Part shown: positions 44,353 to 57,190 of the stretch, piece by piece
How the letters are laid out: each line of letters opens with the position of its first letter
Position numbering within the stretch: the stretch's first letter is position 1
Assembly: GCA_902702965.1 (NCBI GenBank)
Contig: CACRXP010000147.1
Span: forward strand, 596,961 to 660,960
Origin: Spirometra erinaceieuropaei
Lineage: Eukaryota > Platyhelminthes > Cestoda > Diphyllobothriidea > Diphyllobothriidae
Direction of reading: 5' to 3'
DNA: 64,000 bases
Translations under genes and position numbers: made by a program
Notes under the pieces: generated by a model
The model's input: the letters and a program-made list of their open reading frames with translations, nothing else
Database searches by the model: none
What the model was told of the DNA's origin: nothing

Positions 44353-44560
44353 GAGTTTTTCACAGTTGGGTCAATATGATTTATTCAAAATCTGCCAAAA
44401 GATGAATGAATTACGTGAGCCTAGTTGTCATCCGGTGGATTGTAGGTGAATTACTTAGGAAATCCTGCTTGGGCAGTCAACTTTCTGTATCAGATTTGGT
44501 GGATTCCAGACGTTGCAGTAGGTTGGGCGGGTAACTTGACCCAATTGTGATAAAACTCGC
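44353..44560 (+). mobile_element. SINE-1 body, plus
   Basis: CACAGTTGGGTCAATATGAT, GAATTACGTGAGCC, GTCATCCGGTGGATTGTAGG, GGAAATCCTGCTTGGGCAGT, GACGTTGCAGTAGGTTGGGC. It ends at the next head. Confidence 0.65.
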
Positions 44561-44570
44561 GTCGTCCGGC

Positions 44571-44656
44571 GGGGCCTCGTAGCTCAGGTGGTAAGAGCGT
44601 TGGCTGTACTAAAGCCTTCCCCCTTACTGCGTGGGTTCGAATCCCACCGAGGCGCC
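44571..44656 (+). mobile_element. SINE-1 tRNA-like head, second plus copy
   Basis: GGGGCCTCGTAGCTCAGGTG, GTAAGAGCG, then the same anticodon-like and B-box sequence as the 44267 head. One T is missing in the D loop. It follows the preceding body head-to-tail, so the cluster is minus-plus-plus. Confidence 0.7.
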
Positions 44657-46340
44657 GAGTTTTTCACAATTGGGTCAATATGAATTTAAAGAAAATTTCC
44701 AAAAATTTGAGCAAAAGTGGATGATGCGATATATTCGAACAATGTTCTATGCTAATACTGTCCTAGACGTTGGTAGCTCACCTACGAGTATGTATACTTG
44801 AGCGGAGAGCGATCCACTGTTAAAATGTCCACTAAACAGAGTTTACTGCACTTCAAAATCAAGTTTTCATCCTATGTTTAATTAGCTTAACATTGGGTAA
44901 AGTTTTATCGATCTATAAAATGGGAATTAGCAAATATATGCAATATGGTTCCCTAAAGTGCAGTATTAACACACAAGGTGATCCTTCGTTTGAAAAATTT
45001 CATGACCTGGCACAAAAGTGACTACCACCGAATAGCCTTTTCAGTTTTCAACATTTAAAAACTGTTTTCTGCATTTATTTAATTTAAAGATTAAATGAAC
45101 AAAACACTAACCATTTCATCAGAATACCAGTACTGATATGGGCACTCTAATGGGCATTCATATTCGCAAAATGCAGCCGTGCAGTAATGCAAAGTACACA
45201 AAACTCCTCCCCAGGATGCAATATTAAATCATTTCCAAAGATATAACTATATAAAAGTTATTTTCTTATCAATTGAAAACATTATTTTGTTAAATTTTTG
45301 TCCGTGTTCATTTTATTTGACGGTGAGGTTTGATGTCTGGGTTCCTCTATAAATATGGTCTTAACTACTCTTACACCAAAAAGAACACCCAAACCCTTGT
45401 GGCCTTGATAAATGCTTATAAAAAGTGCCGTATTTTAAAGATTTTAATAAACACGTAGTGCGGAATCGATCAGTTGGAAACACTAAAAGATTATGAATTA
45501 ATGAGCAAAATTTCAAGTTTGATATAAAATTCGACGGAATCCAGAATAAACGAAAAGTAAAATTAAATTCAGAAAAAGAAGTTCCCGTTAGGTAAGCAAA
45601 ATGATATGTTTAGGATTGCGCTTTTCAATTCTGTTCAAATTTATTAGAAACTGTTTTGAAAACGTCTGTCTCCAGGACGATCCTATCAAAAAATAAGACA
45701 AAATGCTGTTTGTCTTAATACATCCCATCTCTGTCAATTCGAAGGCACAAAGAGCACCATGAATCCTCAGGAAAGCGTTTTGAAATCCATACTGAGAATG
45801 CGGGCTGTTTGTAATCCCGACGGTTTTTAAGGTTTTTCCTCTTTTGGTGTCACATTTAGTCACTGTTTTGCAGGGACAGGCTTTTTGTACACATAAAACC
45901 TAAGTGAGAACAATTGCAATTACTTTTGAGGTTTCCAAAATGTTCCGCCTTTTAGAAAATTGGTATCTCTAAACAGCGTTACATGACCTTCAATATTTCT
46001 TTTATGCTTCCAGTGCCCTTGGATTTGTTCCTTGCTAATATAGATATTGCGTCCACGTGCCGATGTCGTTTTTGAGTTATTAACAGTCATAAGTATATTT
46101 CGACAACATTCATGGGATAGGTAACCTAATCTACTTAAATAATCTTTTCTAACCGAGGACATATTTTAGAATTTCGCGAAACAGAACATCTACCGTACCG
46201 CTTAAAATCATACTGAGAGTTATTTGCGAAGAATCCACTATCCTTCTCGAGGGCATTTACTGTAACGAGTGTAAGTGGGAAGAATATTAGGCAATGTCTG
46301 TTCTTGCATTCTCTCGACTGGCAGCACATTCACAGTGGAA

Positions 46341-47260
46341 CGTATGCCTAATTACTTAAACATTCGGGTGTCGTATGTTTACAGTTGCTGGAGATTTCTA
46401 TACGACTGAGGAAGGGGAACTTCCCTAAAGACAGCGTTTTTGCGCTAAATTTCAGAAAAACGCCTCACTCAACTTATATAGTCACCCTGCACCTACATTT
46501 AATTCCAATCCTTAAATTAACCCTACCTTTAACCCAACCTGAATTTCCCCCGTATGTAGCTTAGGGTTGTCTGAATCAAATGGGATTTCCAAATCCTTGT
46601 CCCATCGAGAATTTCAGAGAAACATCTTTGACGTCAAAGCTGTTGACTATAGATCTAGTATTTAGCAGCAAAATGCCGTTTTCCGAAGTAGACTGCTGAC
46701 AGTGGAATTGCTGCTGGCATCATCTGGGCTTTGTTTTCAAAATTACTCTGCCAAACGATGAAGCATGACGAGAAATTTTGTTGACTTCCTAAGTATTAAT
46801 TCGTAATCGAAGAACAGAGTGTAATTTGCACTGAAGGTGATAGGCGTGCGTGATATCTGCCGCGTGTTGTTCGATTAGAAAAAGAGGCAGCGCCGGGAGA
46901 ATCTCCTAAACATTCGTCGTAAATTGATTGTCAAGATTGCAATTGCCCTCCCAGCAATTCCAAGATGAGCTCTATAGAATCAAATAGTCTATGAGATGAA
47001 CCGGACTAACGTTAATTATCCAGCCACAAAACAGACGATCCCAGTGGGCAAGGTGAGTGCGAATTGTTATATGGGAACCAATTTCGGCAGCAAACAATGT
47101 AAAACTTTAGATGCTTGAGTGGCATTTGCCGATCTAATGGCGGTAGACAACGGACATTCTTGTGAAAACAGACGTGGGCTCATTTCAAAAAATGAGAAGT
47201 TTTAGGTATCTGCAGAGCAGCTGTTTCTACAAGACCAATAAATGATTTCTGGTTTAGATT
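46341..47260. other. No gene; short degenerate CCTTAA/CCCTAC array
   Basis: 46495-46570 has a few TTAACCCTACC/TTTAACCC units and TTAGGGTTG. Otherwise unremarkable. Confidence 0.4.
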
Positions 47261-47264
47261 ATGG

Positions 47265-48196
47265 AGGACAGCTGGCCAACATGAAACTTCATGGCGGGAC
47301 ACGACAATAGGTGCCAAAATTCTGAAATGTGCTTTCGATAAAAAAAGAATACTCAAGTATGGCTATAATACTTATTATTTCATTCGCTTTAAGATGTCCG
47401 GCTTTTGAACGAAATTTCTTCCAAAGGCCCGCAAAAATTATATTTCGCAAAAATGGCCACATATGTGGTATAAATATCTCCAAAAGATTTTCGATGCTCT
47501 TGAAAATCATATTTTATTTTATTGAAAGCACGCATTATGTTCTTTCTTGGTCATGTATGATGGTAGATCACGTTTTTTTAAAATTGCCTTTTAAAGTAAG
47601 AGTACCTGTTCATTTTTGAACTTTTTCTATTCCCGGTTTGCTATTAAATCTGCATTCGGGGTTTTTAAACTACAAATTGCATATTTTCTGCACAAAGAAA
47701 ACCACGCATTCTTATATGCCATTAAAAAGTCGTTAAGCGCTCTCTAAATTGTAAGGTATGTGGGCTATCCTGCATACTATACAAACAAAGTTAGTGAACT
47801 GACAAATACGATGCCTTATGACTGATCATTTCATGGTCTTTAAAATATTATGATTAGAAGCTATTTGCAAAACCTACTGATGTCCTCTCTGGTAGCATAA
47901 ACAAATGTAGAGAAAACGTAATTTTCGACAAAATATGAGTATAAAGCAATGCTTTCCAATGCTTTATAAAAATATCTCCAAATTTAAAGAGCATTTCAAA
48001 CTGACTAGAATAAATAAACTGCTTAAGAAGTTACTTTTAAGGAACATAATTTTTTGGGTAACTGGAAGGAAGGTCATTCAAAAACCGACATTTCAGCGGG
48101 AATGTACTATTTTAGGATCATTTTAAACGTGACCTTTAGTAATCAAAAGCACATTACAGAATTTAGCATATTTCATGAGGAAGTAGATCTACTGTA
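47265..48196. mobile_element. Family D element, diverged copy
   Basis: Right end CATTTCATGAGGAAGTAG and ATCTACTGTA. Interior GTCCGGCTTTTGAACGAAAT (family: CCGGCTTTCGACCGAAC) and TCGATGCTCTTGAAAATC. Left end approximate. Confidence 0.5.
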
Positions 48197-51100
48197 TACG
48201 TTCCAGCGTTTGCAATCCGTTTGAAGGTTCCCGTTGAATTCCCAGGGGTTTCCGAAAGTAGGTTCCATTGCACTTCTTTTGCACTCAGCAATTAATTAAA
48301 AGTTGAACAGAATTACTTAACGATTTTCTCTCCAAATATTGGGCGTGATATCCAACTGCCTAAGTTGCTTATCATACATGCGCAAGAGCACGCTGTCTGC
48401 TTTTTGAAAATATGTTCGAATTAGTTAGATATTCTCATCCGCGCTATAATGTTTTTATGATATAAACGCTTACGATAATGGCATCCAAATTTCAAATTTC
48501 TTCCGCAATTTAAAAGTCATTTGTGCAAAACACCCAATCTAATCTGAACAGACAACAATTCCAAAAACAGGTAAAGTGGAAAACAAGTTTCTTCTACAGA
48601 ATTGGATTTTGGCTTTTGATTTTCAGTAAATTTTGATTGTGATGTCGGTACACGATTTGGATTAAACTTAATTACTTTAATTAATTAATTATTATTTTAG
48701 GTTTTTGCGATGTTGTATTACCAAATGAGACCCATTTGGGAAACAAATGCACACCAAAACGGAAGCAAAGACGAGATAACATATCACACAATGATTTGGT
48801 CATTGGAAAAAGTCTTAGCGATATCGATCCGAATTGGTAGAACATGGGAAATTAAAAATACATTGGAAAAAATACAAAGTGAGCCAGCCTTCGAAACAGA
48901 TAATCAAAAACCTTAAAATTTCATAAGCGTCAAAGGAAACGTAATTTATTTTGCTATTTATATTTATTTTGCACCAACAGCGCAGTTAGAAAGAGTTTTT
49001 AAATTCTTATGCCTTTTAGTAAAATTTAGCTCATTAACCTCAAGTTTCTGTGATTTGACTGACGCCTTTGTCGCACAAACACGTTATTGTAGGATTCGTT
49101 CCGTGGATGACAACTGGGACACTGCTTCATGATATTGCAGAAAATCGACATTAGACTATCTAACAGGTTTCATTGGAGTTAACGTGGTTTATTGTTAGGT
49201 AATGGCAGTCACTAAGGAAAGCGTTAAGTGAGAAATCTGCACGCCATCGATATACAGCTGAATAAAACTGCGCTTGTATTTTGTCAAGTGCTGGCCAAAC
49301 GTATTTTGAGCAAACGCAATCACATTTTTAACTGCTGAACTAAACTGATTTCAACTTTTTACCCTACGTCGGATTATTTCATGTGACATTTTTTTATTTA
49401 GGTCGTTATATGTCATCGTAGTGTGAGTGAAAACCGGTACATTTTGAATGTTTTTGGAATGCAAATATTTTAAGATTTAGTTAGACGTTTATGTTCTTGA
49501 ATTTAAAATAATCTTCTAGCATTGGTTTTTTTGTGATATAGAGCAATAGTAATCTGCATAGTCTAGCCATTTTCTAGTGGTATTGTTCTGTCATAGAAAG
49601 TAGAACGCTGACCTCAAGCAAAATTAAAATTGTCTCCAAGTTTAAATACTTCGCTAATAATTTCAAGCCGTCTACCGTTATTCGTTTTTCAAAATAGCCT
49701 TTCTACTGCATGTTATTGTTAAGCAATTAACTTCACAAACAACGTTATATTGGTCTCAGACGACAAAAACAAGCATTAAAATCTTTCAAGATAATATCTT
49801 TATTCATTTCGTCGATTTTCTAACAAATATCAATGTCTATTCATTGCTGTGGATGTGTGATTCCTTTGAAATCAACTTATTTCCCCAATGATTTTGAGTT
49901 TGGATTTTTAATTAATAGACTATGGCATATTAAAGATGCTTGTTTGATTCCATAAACTTTCCGTAGCAAATACTCCGACTGAATAGAATGCAAGACGTAT
50001 GGGCAATCCGATCTTCCTCCTGAATAAAGAGACTCAAGTCTTGCTACGAAATGCTTTAGTAATCGAGAATCTTGCAGTGTTCTTCAGCGAACTGGTAGAT
50101 AACTGCACAGTGGAATGAAATCTGCAGTTTTTCCATTTTGTCAAGCAAAACGGAGAGCTCCTTCAAATTCATGTCTGAATAGGAAATGAACACAAAACCC
50201 TTAAATTAATGCGCACACTGAAACAAATGGTTTTCGAGATTCTCAGCGCATATTCACAGAAGACCTGAGCTTTGAAAACGATCACGCACAAGGAATGCTT
50301 TTATTTGGTTTCCGTTTTGAGGTGTCGTTTTGTAATCTTTCTGGAAGTCTAAAATTAATGCTTGTGTGGAATTAGTTGCCGTTCCGTCCTTTTCACTATT
50401 TCAGCTCCTTTCTCTTGCTGCCAAACTGCATTTAAACTAATTGCCAAAAGGAATTTGAAAAACTTCGCCTGAAATGAGCACGCAGTCTGCAGTCTATCAA
50501 AAGCGGTTATATTATAGTTAAGAACACAAAACAGAGTTGCAAGAAAATTATGCTGGCGGTAAAACGATTGCATAATGGGAATTATTTAGGACGGGTCTGG
50601 ATTTCGCTTGTGTTCTAGTTTTCTCCATGAGCAAGACATCAACAAACAACACATAATCTTAGCAAAATCCCACATAGTGTTTGTGGCCGTGGAAATATCC
50701 GCTATCTAGTGGAAGTTTCGTGATAGGGACGCGGCATACTTAGTTTTCTTGCCCTAAATACTATTAGGCAAATTTACTAACTAACTAATCTATGTTCCCT
50801 TAAATTACTTACACCCACAAATGTATACATATCCATAGAGGTAGTATGTAGTAGCCTGTGGAGGTTGCAAACATACTGCCGCTTTGAGTTTAATAGTTTT
50901 GCAGGATCAATAACTATGATATGAGCCATACTGCAATTACCTATATCTCTACATTTGAAGCACAGCTTAGCCACGGTTGAAACATTCGTATCCTTACAAA
51001 CCAATGATATTATAATGGTCTTATTTTGAATAGTCTGGTGTTTTAACATTCATCTGAGGGCCTGCTATGCTTCCGGTTGTGATGTGATCGATAGTTGCGT

Positions 51101-52320
51101 TCCTTCACAATTACTTAGAGGTTGATTAGTATTAGGCCAATCAATTCACTGAAAGAACACTTCCCAGCGCCTTAACCGAATGTGTTAATAAAGTTTTGGT
51201 TGATTTGAATTGATGTAAAACTCGGGAAATGCAGACAATGGGCATGGCTTTTTATGAATTTTATGGGCCGATCCTCCGGCTAATCTATCCTGCTCTCTTG
51301 TTCTATTCTCTCTCTCCCTCCTTCTCTGTAAAAAACTTAGTTAGAAAATATTAAAGATTCAGGGCAGTGAGTGGAATTTCGGATCTCTTGACATACTTCA
51401 CTTCTAGATCATATTATTGGCACAACTTTGATATTTTATTGGCTGGTTGAACTGCAAATACATCTGGACCTGCAAACAAATGCCATTATTGCTTCTCATC
51501 AGTAGAGACGTCTAGTAAAAAGAACTGACTTCTTTGATGCGTAGTTACAGCAAATGATGTGATTAGTGTCCGTGGCAAAAGAATTTCAGGCACATGAGAG
51601 CGTAGAATGCATTGTGCTTCATCGAACAGTACATTCATAAATAGTGATTTTGCGTCTAAAGAGATTGCGCTTTCGATGACAATGCTCTGGCTTGCCATGT
51701 CTCCATTAAAAAGCCTTTGTAATGCGACGATTGCCAGTTGACGTCAATTTTACCCTGTTTGCGGATACCACCGCATCAGCTTACGTTGGAGTGGAGTAGT
51801 TACAGACAGAGTAAATTGTCGTAATAGATTTTGCCAGTTTTTATACTCCACAAATGCTCGCACGACATGCTTCATTAATGAGGCTACCACACTATCAGTT
51901 AATATAAGTGTACTGTTCGAAACATTTTTCAACTCTCTAGCTTAATACTTTCCCCGAAAATGGCAACGATAGGATGAAAGATCGCAATTTTTCTGTCGTT
52001 GTACCATAAATCGTGCTTATGTGGGGGGAGGAGTTTACGGTCTGCGCAGCACGCGGGACAGTAAGCTGACGGAATGCAGGAAGATGACAGTGGCGAAACC
52101 GACACTTTAAAGAAAAATAATGAAGGTATGCAGATACGGTGTAAACCTGGATATTCCATGGCGCTTCATCTTGAAAGATAGTCTGACTATCGAACAACTG
52201 AGTCTAACCTTTGGCAAGAATATCTGTTATTCCTCAGTTCATGCTCAGTTGGTCTTTCTTTTTTGTTTTCCACCCTCGGATACAACTATCAGCCATCAGT
52301 AGTTAATTAGATTTCGTAAG
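48197..52320. other. AT-rich stretch with no supported gene
   Basis: About 4 kb with no repeat that I can match elsewhere in the window. Minus-strand frames at 50777-51049, 51486-51698 and 51937-52197 have no recognisable domains. A pyrimidine run lies near 51300 (CTCTCTCTCCCTCC). Confidence 0.4.
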
Positions 52321-52324
52321 TACA

Positions 52325-53218
52325 TACAGTAGGCGGGTTAACTTATGAAGGGTTTTATTTAGTAGGGTTGTAAAAGTAACAATCGTTAAACGCAAATCTA
52401 TAATTTACCCCAAAAGGACGACTTTCGAACGAACTTATTTTAGGCTGAATAGAAAAAACTATACTCTGCAAAATCTGACTACGTAAACAGCAGGCATTTT
52501 TCTCATTCATTTCCAATGCTTTTTAAAATTCAATTATATTTCATGGGAAACATGTACAAAAATATTTATTCTCTTGCTCATTTGGAAATTTAGTTTTGAA
52601 AAACTTTCTTATACGCGAATAATTTTGATTCTGTACCTGCCGCCACAGTGGCATTCAGGTTTTCCATACCATAAGCCGTATATTTTATGCGTACGGAGAA
52701 CCATACTTCCTCTGTGGTATTAAGGGGAAACTATATTGCGTTCATTAGATTTAGCAGTAGATTAGAGCCATATTGTTGACTTCACAAGCCACATTGTAAA
52801 TGAAGAGACGTGACGTTTTATGAACAGCCATTTAACGGTATTAAAAATCTCAAAATTAGACTTTTTTTAAAAACCTAATTATACCCTTTATTCGATCATG
52901 AAATTAAAAGAAGACGTAAGTTCCTACTGAATAAGTGAAAGAATGAACGTTTTTATTTATTTACATGAAATGTAATTAAAGGTTTAAGTACATCGAAACT
53001 CTATGAGAAAAATGCACGAAACTTAAGTGCTTATTTCTTATAAAGTATAGTTTTTTGCACCCAACCGCTAAGAAAGCCGGCATCCTGTGGTAACTAAATT
53101 ATTACAGAATAATTTTGTATGCTTATTTGTTTTACAACACTAGTTAATTACTACTTATGAAACGAAAGGACATTTCGGAATTTCGGTTAAAATTTTATAA
53201 GTTAGCCCACCTACTGTA
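52325..53218. mobile_element. Family D mariner-like non-autonomous element, copy 3
   Basis: Left end TACAGTAGGCGGGTTAACTT and right end AAGTTAGCCCACCTACTGTA, inverted repeats flanked by TA. Length 894. Interior blocks (AGTAGGGTTGTAAAAG, GACTTTCGAACGAAC, ATTTCATGGGAAACATGTAC) match 36046-37023 in order. Confidence 0.75.
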
Positions 53219-54186
53219 GATTCGCTCACGATCTGCAGTCTGTCGACATTTATTTGGGTCCTCCATCATACCATTGCCGTCTGAGTACCGGTCAGGACTA
53301 AGAGAATCCACGTTTATCCCACAAAAAGTATTGAAGACCCAGTTTATTCCAAGTCAGAAGAACGTAATACTTAAGTGGTTTAGAGAGTTCTGCTTCCCAT
53401 TATGCTAAATTTTTCTGGCACTCAAGATACGTAATATTACCACTGGAAGTGTTTTGCCAATGAGATCTACAGTGCATGCGTCACGCAGTAAGTCAAACAC
53501 TGCTAAACGCACCAAGCAATTTAGGGAGTTCATTTCTTAACCGTCTGATCCAACACTGCTCGAGTTGGTTAAAGGGTATATTGGTGGATACCGCTCATCA
53601 AGACCAGAGGGCTTCAATTACCGAACGCAGACCGTCAAAAGATGTGTTGCAACCACACTTACTTTAGGGTACGCTTTTTTCGTCGAGCAAACCGAGACCA
53701 TTTTGGCGCCCATAAAAGTTGCTGTATGCAGAACGTGACCCCATTCGTAAAACTTGATGAGCGAGACTGATACGAAAGCCTCGGACGCCTTTAACTTTGA
53801 GCATTTTGCACGATCGTCCAGCCTTTCCAAGGTAATGTACTTTTGTGCAGTAAACTTTTCCACGTTATTGTATTAAACAAAACAAATTTGAGTAAAATGG
53901 ACGCTGTGATATATCCGGACAATGCTCTATGCTAATGCCTGTCCTAGACTTCGATTGCGCATCATAGCGTGTTCGTCTTTGAAAAGGAAGTAATTTGCTT
54001 CTAGAGATTTTACTTATCAAAACTTACTGCATTTAAAAATTGGTATTTTATCTGATTTTAATCGTAGAGATGGATTCGCTGGCAGGTTATGTTTAGAGAA
54101 CCAGACGCTTTACAAGATCTACAAATATGTGCGATATGGGGCCCTAATGTGCAGTGTTGGGACACACAGACAATTCTTCTTTGAAT

Positions 54187-54842
54187 TCTTCTTTGAGGTA
54201 AACTTTTTCGACGAACACCTCGGAAACACAGAAGGATGGGTTATCAACAGGAAGATAAATGAATCGTACACGGATCTCAGTTTCGTTAGCCCAATAGCTA
54301 GTTCATCCGAAACCAGCGAAACTAGTAAACTGGAGAAGAACGCTCAGCCACTCAAAGGATGTGTGACAACAGCGAGCACTAGGTTCAGTCGCCGGCAAAA
54401 TGTAGTTATAAAAGGAGTACCCGAATCAACGGCAGCAGTACCAAAGGAGAGAGTTAAGCATGACTTAGACCTTCTTCAAGTGTATGCGAAAACTTTGTTA
54501 AGATACGATGCGTCACTAGGTTTTCTCAAAGCATTCCGAATAGGGAAGAGTCAGTCAGCATCCGGTTCCAATTCCCGGCCTCGACCCCTAAAAGTCATTT
54601 TGAAGACTGAAGCACAGGCCCAGCTTCTGTTACAGAGAAAATCATCTCTACGGGGTCAGCATCCTGAAGTTTTTTTCAGCCGGATTACGAGCCAAAAGAG
54701 CGAATGAAAATGAGAGAGCTGATAACGGAGCTGGTAAAGCGGAGAAACAGCGGCGAAACACACCTAAAAATCAAGAATGGACAAATAATTCAGGTCCAAA
54801 GGACATTTCTCTGGCCGAAGGCCGTCATTCTGACAGCCTAAC
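54187..54842 (+). pseudogene. CR1-like LINE, ORF1 with a frameshift
   Basis: The first frame has a Ser/Thr-rich leader, then RRQNVVIKGVPES, VKHDLDLLQVYAKTLLR, KAFRIGKSQSASG and RPRPLKVILKTEAQAQLLLQ, stopping at 54707. The next frame carries YEPKERMKMRELITELVKRR and LKIKNGQIIQV to a TAA at 54842. This is the RNA-binding ORF1 protein order of CR1-clade elements (GVPES block, R.GK block, RPRPLKV block, then a basic ER..R.EL..EL..R tail). A run of T at 54671-54677 (GTTTTTTTCAG) is the likely frameshift site. The element's 5' end is not defined beyond its junction with family F. Confidence 0.65.
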
Positions 54843-54889
54843 CGATGCAAAGGTGCCAACTCCTGAGGCTGCTTGAACCAGTGGCCGCT

Positions 54890-55067
54890 GTCTAGAAATC
54901 TACTACACTAACTGTCAGAGTCTTCTCAACAAGCTAGACGAACTCAGATTACTAGTTTCTGAACAGAAGCCACACATAATTGTCCTAACAGAGACATGGT
55001 TGACTGAGGAAATTAGTAGTAGCGAAGTCAGAATTGAAGGCTACCAACTGTTCCGTTGTGACAGATT
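54890..55067 (+). pseudogene. CR1-like LINE, ORF2 endonuclease start (cut by gap)
   Basis: YYTNCQSLLNKLDELRLLVS, PHIIVLTETWLTEEIS and GYQLFRCDR match the start of the apurinic-type endonuclease of CR1 elements (N..S...K...L......P.I..+.ETWL.......+..+GY...R.DR), with the catalytic Glu in TETWL and the N and Q of the first strand visible. It runs into the 550-N gap. Upstream of it is an in-frame stop, so the ORF2 start is not visible. Confidence 0.75.
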
Positions 55068-55617
55068 NNNNNNNNNNNNNNNNNNNNNNNNNNNNNNNNN
55101 NNNNNNNNNNNNNNNNNNNNNNNNNNNNNNNNNNNNNNNNNNNNNNNNNNNNNNNNNNNNNNNNNNNNNNNNNNNNNNNNNNNNNNNNNNNNNNNNNNNN
55201 NNNNNNNNNNNNNNNNNNNNNNNNNNNNNNNNNNNNNNNNNNNNNNNNNNNNNNNNNNNNNNNNNNNNNNNNNNNNNNNNNNNNNNNNNNNNNNNNNNNN
55301 NNNNNNNNNNNNNNNNNNNNNNNNNNNNNNNNNNNNNNNNNNNNNNNNNNNNNNNNNNNNNNNNNNNNNNNNNNNNNNNNNNNNNNNNNNNNNNNNNNNN
55401 NNNNNNNNNNNNNNNNNNNNNNNNNNNNNNNNNNNNNNNNNNNNNNNNNNNNNNNNNNNNNNNNNNNNNNNNNNNNNNNNNNNNNNNNNNNNNNNNNNNN
55501 NNNNNNNNNNNNNNNNNNNNNNNNNNNNNNNNNNNNNNNNNNNNNNNNNNNNNNNNNNNNNNNNNNNNNNNNNNNNNNNNNNNNNNNNNNNNNNNNNNNN
55601 NNNNNNNNNNNNNNNNN
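55068..55617. other. Assembly gap (550 N)
   Basis: Removes the rest of the endonuclease and essentially all of the reverse transcriptase of the CR1-like element. A full ORF2 needs well over 2 kb, so either the gap size is nominal or the copy is internally deleted. Confidence 0.95.
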
Positions 55618-55925
55618 ATCTCCCTCAGTCAGTCGTGGAGGCTACATCCCTGCAACTCTTCAAGAAACGCTTGGATGATTATTTGTGTCCCCTGTTTTCC
55701 CTCGACGGTCTGAATCTGAACTAATACCCCTGGTCCCCACAAATATTTCCTCTGAAACAATGCTGCTCAAATGAACCAAGTACTGTTTTTATAGTGAATA
55801 TTTTTTGTTCGTGTACAGTTATTTCTAACGAGCTGATATGTAATCAATAGGGTTTTCAAAGGCTTTGCCTATTATCCTTACCAAATAAACTGAAATAAAC
55901 TGAAAAATAAACTGAATGGGCCGAA
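55618..55925 (+). mobile_element. CR1-like LINE, ORF2 C-terminus and 3' tail
   Basis: In the frame beginning at 55621, LPQSVVEATSLQLFKKRLDD and YLCPLFSLDGLNLN end at TAA (55723). This is the usual LP..VV.A.S...FK..LD C-terminus of CR1/Jockey-type ORF2. The 3' end is a short tandem of AATAAACTGAA units (55885-55917), as expected for a CR1 tail with a microsatellite instead of poly(A). Confidence 0.7.
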
Positions 55926-57190
55926 GGTGTTTTGCCATTTGGAACATTTGACGCTTTGAAATCAAAGTGACTATCACCAGATAGTCATTTTAAGATTTGA
56001 ACGTATGAGGCATTACTTTTCATACGGTCCGTTTTTCGCATACCCATAATTTAAAAATTAAACGCGCGAAACACTAACAGGATCAGCAGGATATCAATGT
56101 TTTTATAGTCGCTTTTACGTGTGGTCATAATCTCAAAATGCGGCTTAAATGCAAATAAAAATAGTAAAAGTGGTTACAGTGTGTAGAGCAGAGCATGGCT
56201 TTCCACTTGCTATAGAACGGAATCAGCGTTTCTTTATCGTCGTGAAAGAAACGGCCAAAGGTATCAAACTTTTTTTGGCTTAATCTTATTCGACAATGAG
56301 GTTGCATTTTTGAGTGAATCCTCAAATGTGACTCAAACGACCTTCTGCAGGAAAACAAGGACGTCCTAGCACTAGCCACTTCAATAAGTGCCTACAAGAA
56401 GTATCTTACTTCAAAATTTTCAACTAATACATAATATAGAATCTATCTATATAATCATTTGATTGAAAACACTGAAAATACCAAAATATTCGGTGGTACT
56501 TAAAGGCCGATCTGAATTTTTGCGTAATCTAAAACGAACGAAAAGTATAAATTAATTTTACGGACGAAACGGTTTCGTCGTATCCACAAACTGGTATATT
56601 TATTAGTTACGGACTCGTCTGACAACATATATCCTTATGAAATCTTTTGTTTCTCTGTGGTTCCTATCCACAAAGTAAAGCAAAATCCTATTTGCCTTGT
56701 TTAACCGCATCTAGACTAACTAAATTTGTAAAGAATAAAATTAAACCTCAGGTGACCCTTTTGAAATCCATGCTCAGAACGTAGGCTGTAAGAAACCGCA
56801 ATAACTGTCACTACACTGATGCTTAAAGGAAGGTTTGATTTAAAGTTCTCCAAAAGATAATTTTCAAAATTTATTCTATTTGGGCTGTCATGTTCGTTTA
56901 GTTTTTTGCAAGGACAGACTTTATCTGCATATAAAACTGAGGTTAGCAAAAATACTATCACTTTTAACAATTTCCGAATCTTTCACTTTGAAAAAAGTTT
57001 TATGTCCAAACAATTTAACATGACTTTAAATATTTCTTTGATGTTTTTAATTCCCTTAGAGTTGTTGTTTATTAACACATATATTGGATCCGTGAATTGG
57101 TGTGGGTTTACGGGCGAGAAGCAATCATTCGTAAATTATTAAACCTTTCATCAGTAAGGTCTCATACTGCACGTTTGTGATACATTTTGA

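Larger units (their letters stand above)
43740..46340 (-). repeat. Family F repeat, split by a SINE-1 cluster
   Basis: 43740-43900 and 44700-46340 parallel 53690-53860, 53880-54186 and 55930-57190 in order (AAACATTTTGGGAGTC, GCACAATTTGCCC, ATGATGCGATATATTCG, TCTATGCTAATACTGTCC, AAAGTGACTACCACC, TTTTGAAATCCATACTGAGA, GACAGGCTTTTTGTACACAT). Minus-strand frames share short similarities between copies (VSVIKFHEISHV against VSLIKFYEWGHV; CPCK near 45870 and 56910), so the element may once have coded on the minus strand. I cannot name a family. Confidence 0.55.
53640..57190 (-). repeat. Family F repeat, split by a CR1-like LINE
   Basis: 53690-54186 and 55930-57190 are the two halves of one family F copy, judged by continuity of the matches to 43740-46340. 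AATATGTGCGATATGGGGCC comes before the LINE and AAAGTGACTATCACC after it; these are about 60 nt apart in the uninterrupted copy. Confidence 0.55.

Noticed and set aside
44571..44656. Functional tRNA gene
   Set aside because: Abnormal anticodon arm, over-long variable segment, attached SINE body and at least six related copies.
51486..52197. Series of minus-strand ORFs as a split gene
   Set aside because: No domain recognised, poor splice sites and no conserved order with any family in the window.
54129..54707. 192-codon frame as a host gene
   Set aside because: It is ORF1 of the CR1-like LINE; the endonuclease and characteristic ORF2 C-terminus follow.
55000..55713. ORFs spanning the 550-N gap
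   Set aside because: Reading frames across N have no meaning; only the flanks are interpretable.
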